64,000 nucleotides of DNA. Origin: Brachionus plicatilis. Lineage: Eukaryota; Rotifera; Eurotatoria; Ploima; Brachionidae. A model generated the notes under the pieces. The model saw only the letters and a program-made list of their open reading frames with translations, was not told the DNA's origin and searched no databases. The stretch spans positions 123,080 through 187,079 of the forward strand of contig QEOQ01000212.1 in NCBI GenBank assembly GCA_010279815.1, read 5' to 3'. Below, piece after piece: positions 41,560-51,150 of this stretch (its first letter is position 1; every line of letters begins with the position of its first letter). The position numbers and the translations under genes were made by a program.

Positions 41560-43673
41560 TAGATTAAAAAACCAAATAATATTTTATGTTAAGAAAAAAA
41601 TTTATTTATTTGTATTATTAACTTTACTAAAAAATCAAAAATAATCGATGATTTTAGTTAATTTTAAACATACTATTAATTTAAAATTTTTTTTTTTGAA
41701 ATTTTAATTTAACAAACTATGTTAAGCAATGTTACATCAAGAATTTCATAAAATTCTACCTAAATCTTCAGGAAATTTATTATTAAATATAAAATGAGCA
41801 ATTTTATATACAGTTTTGATCATAAACTTCAACATGCCAAGAGAGATCATAATATTTTTTGAGAATAAACCAATAATTGATATCCATATTAGGAATCAAT
41901 TTATAAAACAGTCCATCTCTCCAAACTTTATCGAATGCTTTTTCAGCATTCAAGGATGCCATTTTGCATCCTGAATTGTTTTTTAGATATTTAAATAGTG
42001 TCTCTTTAACAATAAATATGGCATGGTTACACGAAGTTTTTTTCTTAAATCCAAATTGGTTTTTGCTAGTTTTTGATAAATTTGATGAGCTCATCAGTAT
42101 TAATTTTTTCAAGAATTTGAGCAAGACAATTCGAAATTGAAATAGGTCTAATGTTGTTTAAGTTATTACATTTTTTTTAATGGATCTTTTATTATTGGTC
42201 TTATTTTTGATATATCAAGTTCTGGAATTGAGCAAAAGTTTACCATCTGGTTAAAATACTTTAAAAAAATAGACCTAATTTCAATATCATTTCGATTCTT
42301 TAACATAGAGTGAGAAATCATATCGTTTCTTTTACATTTGGGTTTTTGCACTCATCTATAATCTTATTGAGTAGATCTTGATCAAATTCTGGAGCTCTAC
42401 CTTCACGGTTAATTTCTTTAAAGGTTTTATCTACATTTTCTTTGATTAATTTTTGTTCATAATCTAAATCTTGAGTCTTGGAGAAAATATCTTTATAATG
42501 TTCAAAAAATTTGTTAATTGGTACTTTAACTTCTAATTTATTTTTCCTGTTATTTTTTTGTTTTTTAATGTACTTCAAAAATTTTGCTCTATTTTTATCA
42601 AATGATAATTTTTCTAATTTAATTAAATGGTTATTTTCGTGTAGAAATATACTTCTTGGCTGAATTCTCCTAAAATTTTTTTTGAAGCATTCCCTCTCTT
42701 TCTCTATTATTAAATTATTATTGCATTTATACAAGTAAGTCTCTAATTTCAACTATTCTGTTCTTAATGGTTAATAGTTCATGACTGAACCAGCTTTTTT
42801 TTATTACGTTATTTTTCGAAAAATTTAAATTATTTTCAATTAATTTCTGAAAATCAATGGTTTGATCTAAAGCACTAGTAAATGATTCACAAATACTTTT
42901 CTAAAACTTATCAATATGTTCTTGTCCTGACACATAAATACTTTTTGGCATATATATTCCACAATTATTTATAATATTAATCTTTAAACTTGTTTTAAGG
43001 AACTGTAGAGTTTCAGGATTATTGAAATTTATAATATTTACGTATTTATTGAATGAATGGTTATTTTGAAGATTTGAAGTTAATTTTCATCCATTATTCA
43101 TTAATTTTATATAAAACTGGATTTCAACTGTCCTATGATCACTCATGTTTCCTATATCATCTATAATGTTACATTCTAAATCCTTAAATGAAACATAATT
43201 TTGATTACTTAGTAATATACAGTCCCGTTCTGTTCACTTGTTTTTACCAAAATTTACGTAATTTTACGTAAATTTACGCAAATTTACGTAAAATTACGTA
43301 AAATTACGTAAATTGACAAATGTAAAAAATGGTAATTTTACGAAAAATTACGTAAATTTACGTAAAATTACGTAAAATTACGTAAATTTGCGTAAAATCA
43401 AAAAGGGACAAAAAAGTTATGATTTTTTGAAAAAAAGGTTACAATTCTGCTTTTTCATCGACTTTCTACTTTTTACCATTTAAATAAAAATTTACGTAAA
43501 TTTACGTTAAATTTAGTAAATTTATTTATTTTTTAATGTAAAATTGTGTAAATTTACGTAATTTTACGTAAATTTACGTAAATTTTTAACTTTTTTAGGA
43601 TAATCTAGAAAAAAGTAAATTTTTTATTAAAATTATTTTTAATTTTTATTTTTGATAAAAAAATTAAAGTTAA

Positions 43674-43871
43674 TCATTGTCTTTTTAAGCAGCTGTTTGC
43701 CTTGGATTTCTTACCAGGCTTACATTTAGGTTCAATAGCATCTTGTATGTACTGCGTAGGAATTTCGGTTAAACGCTGGTTAGCAGCTAAAGCAATAATG
43801 TGGTTACAATTATAATTCTTCAAATATAACCAGCAGCTACACTTGCTCTTGGTGAAAAAACGAATGATCAT
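43674..43871 (-). pseudogene. SWIM-type zinc-finger fragment
   Basis: The minus strand reads FFTKSKCSCWLYLKNYNCNH followed by IIALAANQRLTEIPTQYIQD and a Lys-rich tail to a stop. C-x-C-x(9)-C-x-H is the SWIM zinc-finger pattern, common at the C-terminus of MULE-type transposases and related nuclear proteins. Immediately upstream the frame is cut by the 234-bp MITE. Beyond that insert, TLSRKILNKVLDFTGRNWT and MSYDYL (about 44190-44115) probably continue the same protein in another phase. It is a fragment inside the Tc1-like element. Confidence 0.65.
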
Positions 43872-43874
43872 TTA

Positions 43875-44108
43875 CCAGAGTTGTTTAAAAGTCCAAAAAA
43901 AAAAGTCCGGACTTAAAAATTTTAAAAAAATAAGTCCAAGTCCAGAAGAAATTTATGGTAAAATTGCAACAAAATTCAGATATATGGCAAATCTATTGCA
44001 TTAGACAACCCAAGAGTATATACATTTTTTGATATGAAGCCTGATCTAGCAAATTTTTAAAAAAATTCTGGACTTGGGCTTTATTTTGGGACTTTTAAAC
44101 AACTCTGG
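43875..44108. mobile_element. Foldback MITE, CCAGAGTTGTTTAAAAGTCC family, copy 1
   Basis: Ends CCAGAGTTGTTTAAAAGTCC and GGACTTTTAAACAACTCTGG are perfect 20-bp inverts with TA on both sides (43873-43874, 44109-44110). The core includes AAATTGCAACAAAATTC and TTGCATTAGACAACCC, also found in the second copy at 55217-55584. No ORF. Confidence 0.9.
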
Positions 44109-44176
44109 TAAATAATCATATGACATTGTCCAATTACGCCCAGTAAAATCTAAAACCTTATTTAAAATTTTCCTAC

Positions 44177-44522
44177 TTAATGTATCGTTACTGGAAGAAT
44201 TTGGTTTATAGCTTCCACTTGTCCAGATTCTTGTAAATTAGCTTCTATGTTATTATTTACTTTTTTCAAATTGTTAATATATTTTACACAGTGTTCCGGG
44301 GTTAAATTTTTTTGAAAAGATCGAATTGACTCAACAGCTTCTTCGATGGTTTTTATATTTCTTTTCCTCACATAAGTTTTCAATTCACTCCATATTATCT
44401 CTATAGGGTTTAAATCAGGCGATTTTGACGGAGACTTAACCTGAGAAAATTATAAAAAAAGAAATAAAAAAAAAGGTTTTATTTTACCCAAAGCACCCCG
44501 TATCTCTCTAAAAACATTTTGC
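44177..44522 (-). pseudogene. Tc1/mariner transposase C-terminal half, inverted copy
   Basis: The minus strand reads CKMFLERYGVLW, then a likely 51-bp intron (GTAAAATAAAACC... to ...TTTTCTCAG), then VKSPSKSPDLNPIEIIWSEL, KTYVRKRNIKTIEEAVESIR and LTPEHCVKYINNLKK. SPDLNPIExxW carries the third catalytic residue of Tc1/mariner DD(E/D) transposases. After LKK the reading departs from the plus-strand copy. It pairs with the plus-strand copy at 44527-44735 as a large palindrome with a loop of about 120 bp. Confidence 0.8.
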
Positions 44523-44526
44523 ATAA

Positions 44527-44735
44527 ATTGAAAACTTATGTGAGGAAAAGAAATATAAAAACCATCGAAGAAGCTGTTGAGTCAATTCGATCTTTTCAAA
44601 AAAATTTAACCCCGGAACACTGTGTAAAATATATTAACAATTTGAAAAAAGTAAGTAATATTAATTGAGAGAAAGAAAATTAATATTTTGTAATAGACCA
44701 TTAAGATTGTCATTGAAAATAATGGTGAATGGTCG
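44527..44735 (+). pseudogene. Tc1/mariner transposase C-terminus, plus-strand copy
   Basis: Starting at 44527 the plus strand repeats LKTYVRKRNIKTIEEAVESI and HCVKYINNLKK. A GTAAGT donor follows, then an intron of about 45 bp ending in AATAG, then TIKIVIENNGEWSNH and a stop. This gives a natural transposase C-terminus, so the plus copy is likely the original orientation. Its catalytic region is missing because it begins at the inversion junction. Confidence 0.75.
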
Positions 44736-45267
44736 AACCACTGAAATAATATTATTTTTAATTAAAACTAATTTGTAAATAATATACCATGAATTTGTTT
44801 TAAAAATAGCGTAAAATTTATATATTCATATATTTTTCTAATAAAAATTAAAAATAATTTTAATAAAAAATTTACTTTTTTCTAGATTATCCTAAAAAAG
44901 TTAAAAATTTACACAATTTTACATTAAAAAATAAAAAAATTTACTAAATTTTACGTAAATTTACGTAAATTTTTATTTAAATGGTAAAAAGTAGAAAGTC
45001 GATGAAAAAGCAGAATTGTAACCTTTTTTTCAAAAAATCATAACTTTTTTGTCCCTTTTTGATTTTACGCAAATTTACGTAATTTTACGTAATTTTACGT
45101 AAATTTAAAATTTTGGTAAAAACAAGTGAACAGAACGGGACTGTATGATCTAGATTCGCATAATATTTTTTTTTTGTTTTCAGTTTCTTTTTCATAAGTG
45201 TAAGAACATTCCTGAGTTTTCAGACTGTTGATTAAAATAAGATCTAATTCATTTAGTATTATTAATA

Positions 45268-46607
45268 AGTATTACCAGCTGTCTGTGTAAATTACTTGAA
45301 CGAATTATTTATTCAAGAATATACAGTTTTTTGGAAAACAACTCAATGTTAATTCAGGAACAATCCGTTTTTAGAAAACATCGAAGAACCATATTTAACC
45401 TAGTTTTTCTAATTCAAAAAATCGTCGAATCTTTTAATAAAAAAAAAAAAGTCTGATCATTATTTTTTGACATTTCCAAAGCCTTTGACAAGGCTTGGGA
45501 TGAGGGTTTAATTCATTAACTTATAAAGATGAACATATCTGGCTATTTAATATATTGGATTAAATCATTCTTTGATTCAAGAAAATTCAGAGTAAATATA
45601 AACGATCAATTAAGTTATGAGTTCAATATAACAGCAGGTGTTCCTCAAGGATCAGTTATTAGTCCTTTATTATTTAGTATATTTATTAATAATATTCCTA
45701 AAAGAAGAAAATCAAATAATAAATACTTCCTTCTCTTTGCTGACGAATTTTCCACTTTCTTCATATATGAAAAAATGGCTACCTAGAAAGTAAGATGAAT
45801 GGATGCATAGGTGAATTAGAAAAGTTGCTTTACAAGTGGAAAATGAAGATATCAGTCATGTTCAGTAATTATTTCCTAAAAAAAATATTGAAAAAACCTT
45901 TTTTTACCCAAGAATATATGGAAATAAAATCGAAAGCCAAAAAGAAATTTAGTTTTTTGGGATTAAATTTGATAGTAAATTAACCTTTGCTTCAATGATA
46001 GAAGATATTAAAGAACGTTGTAATTCTAGGTTGAATTTAATCAAAATCTTATCAAACGAAAAATGGGGCCTTAAATTTAACACATTAGGCAACCTTTACA
46101 AGTCTTTGATTGGATCTATCTTGGATTATTCTTTTCCAAGAAAGATCCCATCAAAAAGTTAAAAGTAATTCAAAATTCAGCGGTTCGTTCTATTCTAAAA
46201 CTTAAATACGATACTTCTTCAAATATTTTGAATCAAGAGGCATACAATCAAACTCAAACTACTTACAATCTCAAATCGACTCTGTGAGTTGAGTGAAAGA
46301 TATATAAGGGCAGGACTTAGTAATTCTTTTCCATTGGTTCTAAGACTAATGGAAGAATTTAAAGCAAGCTTCGAATCAAGATTTATGGAATATCCAACTT
46401 GTGTAATTGCTACCTAACAATTTCTAATTTAATTTTTAAATCTAATTTTTAATATTGCGCTATTTTTTTACTTATCTTATTTTACTTTATTTTTTTTTAT
46501 TTTATATTTTAATACTAATTTTTTTAACTTTATTTTGATTTTTTTTTTAATTAATCTGAAGGAGCTTTAGCTCAGTACAGATACGCAAATAAATAAAATA
46601 AAAATAA
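45268..46607 (+). mobile_element. 5'-truncated Jockey-type LINE
   Basis: The plus strand begins inside RT (ITSCLCKLLERIIYSRIYSF), continues with SKAFDKAWDEG (about 45480), ISGYLIYWIKSFFDSRKFRV, ITAGVPQGSVISPLLFSIFI and LLFADEFSTFF (about 45737), then FLGLNLIVN and a C-terminal region ending ASFESRFMEYPTCVIAT near 46410. The catalytic FADD has become FADE. Stops and frame changes are frequent. The 3' region ends with a GAGCTTTAGCTC hairpin (46562-46573) and an A-rich (AAATA)n tail to 46607. It abuts the minus-strand LINE head to head at about 45267. Confidence 0.85.
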
Positions 46608-46791
46608 TCTCTTTTATCTAGGAGATTTATCATTTAATATATAATCAATTAATATTTTGCGATTAAAATTTAAAATCTCTTTAAAGATCTGAACTCATCG
46701 TTGTTTTAAAATGCGATTAAATTTTTTAAAAAATTAAAAACCAATTGAAATTAAAGCCAAAATTCACTAATAACGGCAACGAGACAATATA

Positions 46792-47381
46792 CAGTCAATC
46801 CTCCGTATAACGAGGCCCTATATAACGAGAAACCCTTTATAACGAGCAACTTGGCTAGAATCGATTACGAGCTATAGAAAAAGATATAAAAATTAATTCG
46901 ATATAACGAGTTTCGATAAAACAAAAACTTGATATAACGAGCTTATAATGAAATACCGCTTAATCATTTTCTTAAGAATAAAAACTTCCTATAACGAGCT
47001 TGAACAAAAGAAATTTTTTCACACTTTTTATATAAAAAAAAAAAATAAAAATAAGACAATTAACTTATCTTCATGAATAACTATAAATCACCAGAAAAAA
47101 TTTCCTATCTAATTGTTTATAAAAAATTTCCAATCTTAATCAAAAAAAATTTTGTTTAATATTGAAAATGTTGTGATTGAAAAATGTAATACCAAACAAA
47201 CATCTATTAAACATTTTGAAAAAAAACAGTAATTTTGTATTTTTTTTCCTTTTTTATTTATTTTTTTACCAATAAACATTTTGAAAAAAAAATTTTTTTG
47301 CCCATCTTTTTCAATGCAATTTCGATATAACGAGCAACGAAATTTCCGCCCAACTTGCTCGTTATATCGAGGATTGACTGT
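46792..47381. mobile_element. pogo/Tigger-type MITE
   Basis: Ends CAGTCAATCCTCCGTATAAC (46792) and the inverse (GTTATATCGAGGATTGACTG, to 47381) match at 21 of 23 positions and are flanked by TA (46790-46791, 47382-47383). TATAACGAG-type subterminal repeats occur seven or more times near the left end and again at the right end. At 590 bp with no transposase it is non-autonomous. The CAGT end and TA target fit pogo/Tigger. Confidence 0.9.
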
Positions 47382-47383
47382 AC

Positions 47384-47875
47384 CGAAAAAAAAGATTTGA
47401 TATTTTTGAATTTTTTTGGGTTATTTGATCAAAAAAACGCCGAAATTTTAGATTATAACATGGTATGCATTGGTAAAAAAAATGACTGGCTAAAAAATGC
47501 TCGTTGCAAAAAATAAATGCAATTATTTTTTTAAATTAAAATTAATGAAATTGAAAAGATTTTACTTTAACGAATTTTTAACATTTTTTTACAAAATTTT
47601 ACGATTTTTTACCTCAATTTCATAAAATTTTTAAAAAAAAAAAGTAGAAAATTTTCAAAACAATCCAAAATTTTAATTTTATTTTGCTCATAATTAAAAA
47701 AAAAAAAAAAAAATTAAAATGAATTTCAAAAATTTTCAAAAAAATTATAAAATTTCAATTTTCATTTTTTTTCTTCTTTTTATTTCAAACTCTGCTTCTC
47801 CCTGCTTCCTTTTTACCTCAGACTTTTTCCTGTTCTGCGCTCTGAAGTTGTGGCATACTTATCATTTCTCTCTAG
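47384..47875. other. AT-rich DNA without a gene
   Basis: Includes a 16-17 base A run near 47697-47713. No element end or coding frame can be tied to it. Confidence 0.4.
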
Positions 47876-48625
47876 TCATAAAATGCTGCTTGTATTTTCT
47901 GCAGCATTCATCGTCTCCACATAGCATGTGACCACTATTAGAATAATTAACTTATCCTCCTCATTTAAGATGGTTACACAGACTGGGCATGCCATACATT
48001 TGTGATTATGACCAATAACTTCCTTGCACAGTCTGCAATTTTCATGATGGACCAGGTATTCAACAATCTGTTGTGCGAACTCATCCTCTTTTAGTCCCGT
48101 TTTGCAACTAAAAATAGGGACAACTGCCGGGCGAAAAGTCAGTAGGTTTTGAGCTTCTTCAATCTTCCTTATTTCCTCCCCAGAATTTTTGCAAGTTTTT
48201 GTCATTTGTCAAGTGTTTGTGTTCATTTCCTCTTGTTCATTACAAATGGTACACTTTCTCTCGCTGACCAACATTTCTGGGGCGAACCTCTATATCATTT
48301 GATTAAAGAATTCCATTTCGGCTCCACTTTCTTCATACAGCTTTTTCCACCATGACCAGGCTGTTATCCTTTAAGCCCCATCTTTAGTCCCATGCCAACC
48401 ACTTGATCACCATCCTAACGCACTATATTGGACTTCGTGCCCCATCACTCCTTCCTCCTCCAGCATAATTGCTTCCATAGTGAACACAATTTCGTAAATT
48501 TCAAAAATAAAAATTTAAAAAAAAATCATCCTAGGTTTTCCTCGTTTCTCTTTTTGTGTAGGCAGATTTTTATTGTCAAGGTCCGGAAGAATCACTGCCC
48601 TGTTCTCAGACTCTGCAAACTGATT
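47876..48625 (-). pseudogene. Unidentified Cys-rich protein pseudogene
   Basis: A single minus-strand frame can be followed for 250 codons with only about five stops, in DNA clearly richer in G+C than its surroundings. Readable parts are AESENRAVILPDLDNKNLP, MEAIMLEEEGVMGHEVQYS, WWKKLYEESGAEMEFFNQMI and a KCTICNEQ pair. The longest open part (48205-47876, 109 codons) carries C-x2-C-x7-H-x3-C-x2-C-x2-C (CRLCKEVIGHNHKCMACPVC), which could bind zinc. The frame is kept across all the stops, which points to point-mutation decay of one exon or a processed copy. I do not recognise the family; a transposon or virus-derived protein is possible but unproven. Confidence 0.5.
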
Positions 48626-48984
48626 AATATTATATTAACTGAACATTTAATTATTATTTTTGAAATTATTACTATTTTTTTGAATTATTTTACTGAATAA
48701 TTTACTGCAGATTAAAATACTTTTGCTGAGAAAATTCAATAAATTTACTGAAAATATAAATATTTTTTCTATTTCTTTTTAATTAATTTACTGAAGTATA
48801 TTTAATGATTAAATATACATTATTTTACTGACCATGTAATATTTTGTCAAGATTTATTTATTTAAAAACAAAATAGACTTTTATTTAAAATTATTATGGT
48901 TAAATAAAGAACATATTTAAAAAAAATTTATTTCTAGTAAACAATTCCAGCCTCTATATTGATAAAAATAAAACAAAAGAATTG
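48626..48984. other. AT-rich DNA without a gene
   Basis: Several TTACTGA-type words repeat between 48640 and 48840, giving a loose tandem look. Nothing else is seen. Confidence 0.35.
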
Positions 48985-49065
48985 TAGAATACAAAGCAGA
49001 TTTCGAATCAAGATTTTTTGCGAACCCGCTCCATTGTGTAATTGCTCTTTTGCTATCTTTTTTTT
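48985..49065 (+). pseudogene. LINE C-terminal fragment
   Basis: The plus strand reads EYKADFESRFFANPLHCVIA, matching the last coding segment of the LINE at 45268-46607 (ASFESRFMEYPTCVIAT). This is a scrap of LINE 3' end just upstream of the second receptor gene. Confidence 0.6.
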
Positions 49066-49461
49066 CTTTCTTGAGCCCTTCAATTTGAAAGCATGTAGTT
49101 TTTATCATTCTTTATATCAATATTTCTATACTAAACAAAATGATAAAAGCCATTTATATGAAGAAATTCCACAATGAATTTTTCTAGAAAGGCGAAACAA
49201 AATAATTTTTTTAAATTTGAGACAGTAAAATTTTGAGTCATTTGTTTGATTGCAACAAGGTACGATGCCAACCCTATAAATTATTAATTCAGTAACATAA
49301 CACTTAAACTATTACTTATCATAATTAAACTGATGATAAAATTGATGCACTAGCGGATTGAGATTAAAATTAATCTTTCAAAAATGTTTTTAAAATTTTT
49401 AAGGTATTTAATTTCCAAATTTAAAACCTTAAAAATCACTAAATTTTTTTTTCTCAATAAA

Positions 49462-51150
49462 ATGAATATTTTTTATCTACTGTTTTTTAATTTTAAAATT
49501 GTGTTTGCTTGTGATGACTTTTGCTTTAACAAAACACGGCCCAGATACCAAAATTGTTTTTGCAGCGAATGTGATCTTTTTGATGATTGTTGTTCTGATG
49601 TGACACCCAAAACTACAACTACTCTTCACAACTACGAGTGCAATTCTGAGCTAAAAAATTATGGCACTATTTACACCATTGGCAAATGTCCCAAAAGCTA
49701 CCAAATTAAAAAAATAATGCTTAAATGTGTTCTCGAGCCCAGTACCATAATCGAGTCGATTCCGGTGTATTCTTATGGGACAAATAAATTTTTTAAAAAT
49801 ATCTTTTGTGCACTATGCAATTTAAAAAGTGCTAAAACAAGTGATTTGAGATTATTTTCAATCGAGACCAAAATAAAGTATAAGGTATCAATATTGGAGC
49901 ACAGAATTAAGAAACTTTGGCATGGTTATGGAGTCCACAAGCCAGATGATGTACCCTGGCCCAGAAAATGTATCAAACACATCGACACTTGTCCGAACAA
50001 TTTCAATAATTCGGAAATAATTTCACTTTGTTCAAATTATACAGCATATAGATTTTCAGAATCAGGAAAATTATATAAAAATGAATATTGTGCTAAATGC
50101 AATGAGCCATTCTCTACTTTAGCTTGTTCTAGGACAAAATTTTCATTTGTCGATTACATGAGTCTACAAATACTTTTCGACTTGAGAAATTTAAAAAATG
50201 AGATAATAATTGAAATGAATGTGACCAATGATCATGAGAAAAAAAATTTTGTCAATTTCACAAGAATCAAATTTGACGAGGAGACAGATTTGGTGAAAAA
50301 ATACATTACCATAGCCGGTCAGTCTATATCTATAATAAGCTTAATTATTTTGATAGTTTATTATTTTATTAAAAAATTGAATAAAAAATTGCCAGGAAAA
50401 ATTGTAATTAGCCTAAGTGTTTCGATGATATTTTCTCATGTGAGTTTTATTATTTCGTCAATTTTAAGTGACAGTGATCTAATTTTAACTGATAATCGCA
50501 TTTATAAATCGATAAATGACATGTTCAAAGCTTTGGTGCCATCTTTGCCCTGTTTTTTGTCTGGCTTTTTTCTTCACTACTTTTATCTGAGCTTTTTTAT
50601 TTGGTCAAATATAATGGCAATTGATTTATTCAAAATGCTCAATAGTTTTCATCAATCATCCAAAAAAAACACTTTTCTAAAGTACAGTATTTGTGGGTGG
50701 TCAATTCCGGCCATTGTGGCTTTGACAATGATCTTTAAGAACTATGACCGAGTATCTTATGGCTACAGAATTTGTTTTATTTCGTCAAGTTTTGATCTGT
50801 GGATATTTTTTGTAGTGCCAGTAAGTCTAATAATATTTGAAAATATTTTTCTCATGCTCATAAGCATAAAACTGATTTCAAATGTGGACAAGGATATTAA
50901 AAATTTCACCAGCTTGCAGTCAAAAGAACCGGAAAAAAACAGAATTGTTTTGTTTCTAAAGATTTTTGTAATTACTGGACTCAGTTGGATTTTGGCGATC
51001 ATTAGCACTGTAATAAACGACAAAAATTCATTTTTATGGTATATATATATAGTTGTTGGTTCTTTGCAAGGATTTTTTATTATGTGTATATTTGTATTCA
51101 ATGATGTATCTTTTTTTTTACTAGTAAAAAAAATAATAGGGAGAAGATGA
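49462..51150 (+). CDS. Class B 7TM receptor with somatomedin-B-like N-terminus, copy 2
   Basis: The 562-residue intronless protein has the same layout as copy 1: signal peptide 1-16, somatomedin-B-like Cys set 17-44, Cys-rich ectodomain to about 280, then seven membrane segments with GLSWILAI and GSLQGFFI. I start at 49462 rather than at the in-frame Met at 49384, because 49462 puts the signal peptide at the N-terminus as in copy 1. The extra 26 residues are Lys/Phe/Leu-rich leader-like translation. All ectodomain Cys are kept. About forty of some fifty substitutions against copy 1 fall in the ectodomain. The C-terminus differs (LLVKKIIGRR instead of LFSKK). Similarity extends only a few tens of bases upstream of the start and ends at the 3' end of the CDS. 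Ligand and coupling are unknown. Confidence 0.9.
   Translation: MNIFYLLFFNFKIVFACDDFCFNKTRPRYQNCFCSECDLFDDCCSDVTPKTTTTLHNYECNSELKNYGTIYTIGKCPKSYQIKKIMLKCVLEPSTIIESIPVYSYGTNKFFKNIFCALCNLKSAKTSDLRLFSIETKIKYKVSILEHRIKKLWHGYGVHKPDDVPWPRKCIKHIDTCPNNFNNSEIISLCSNYTAYRFSESGKLYKNEYCAKCNEPFSTLACSRTKFSFVDYMSLQILFDLRNLKNEIIIEMNVTNDHEKKNFVNFTRIKFDEETDLVKKYITIAGQSISIISLIILIVYYFIKKLNKKLPGKIVISLSVSMIFSHVSFIISSILSDSDLILTDNRIYKSINDMFKALVPSLPCFLSGFFLHYFYLSFFIWSNIMAIDLFKMLNSFHQSSKKNTFLKYSICGWSIPAIVALTMIFKNYDRVSYGYRICFISSSFDLWIFFVVPVSLIIFENIFLMLISIKLISNVDKDIKNFTSLQSKEPEKNRIVLFLKIFVITGLSWILAIISTVINDKNSFLWYIYIVVGSLQGFFIMCIFVFNDVSFFLLVKKIIGRR

Larger units (their letters stand above)
43220..45143. mobile_element. 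Tc1/mariner-like element with long ACGTAAA-rich inverted ends
   Basis: Ends CAGTCCCGTTCTGTTCACTT (43220) and AAGTGAACAGAACGGGACTG (to 45143) are perfect inverts flanked by TA on both sides. Both arms consist of hundreds of bases of repeated ACGTAAATTT-like units (43245-43590 and 44880-45115), also mutually inverted (for example TCGACTTTCTACTTTTTACC against its reverse near 44990). The core holds Tc1/mariner transposase pieces in both orientations plus a SWIM-type zinc-finger fragment, and a further 234-bp MITE is nested inside. It is a chimeric, inactive foldback element. Confidence 0.9.
41775..45267 (-). mobile_element. Decayed LINE interrupted by a Tc1/mariner-like element
   Basis: Reading the minus strand from 45262: endonuclease pieces LNELDLILINSLKTQEC and YTYEKETENKKKILCESRS stop exactly at the TA at 45144-45145. 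After the 1924-bp insertion they resume at 43219 as LLSNQNYVSFKDLEC and IGNMSDHRTVEIQF, the SDH end of the endonuclease. The linker (42752-42318, for example FFEHYKDIFSKTQDLDYEQ) and RT blocks follow (RPIIKDPLKK, QFGFKKKTSCNHAIFIVKET, ASLNAEKAFDKVWRDGLFYK). In motif A the usual first Asp is Asn (LNAEKAFD), so this copy is catalytically dead even apart from its frameshifts. It differs in style from the Jockey-like copies on the plus strand. Confidence 0.85.

Noticed and set aside
47697..47713. A-run as a LINE or processed-gene poly(A) tail
   Set aside because: No plus-strand element ends there, and the neighbouring pseudogene is on the opposite strand.
49384..49461. Earlier in-frame Met of receptor copy 2
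   Set aside because: It would place 26 Lys/Phe-rich residues before the signal peptide, and copy 1 has no equivalent.
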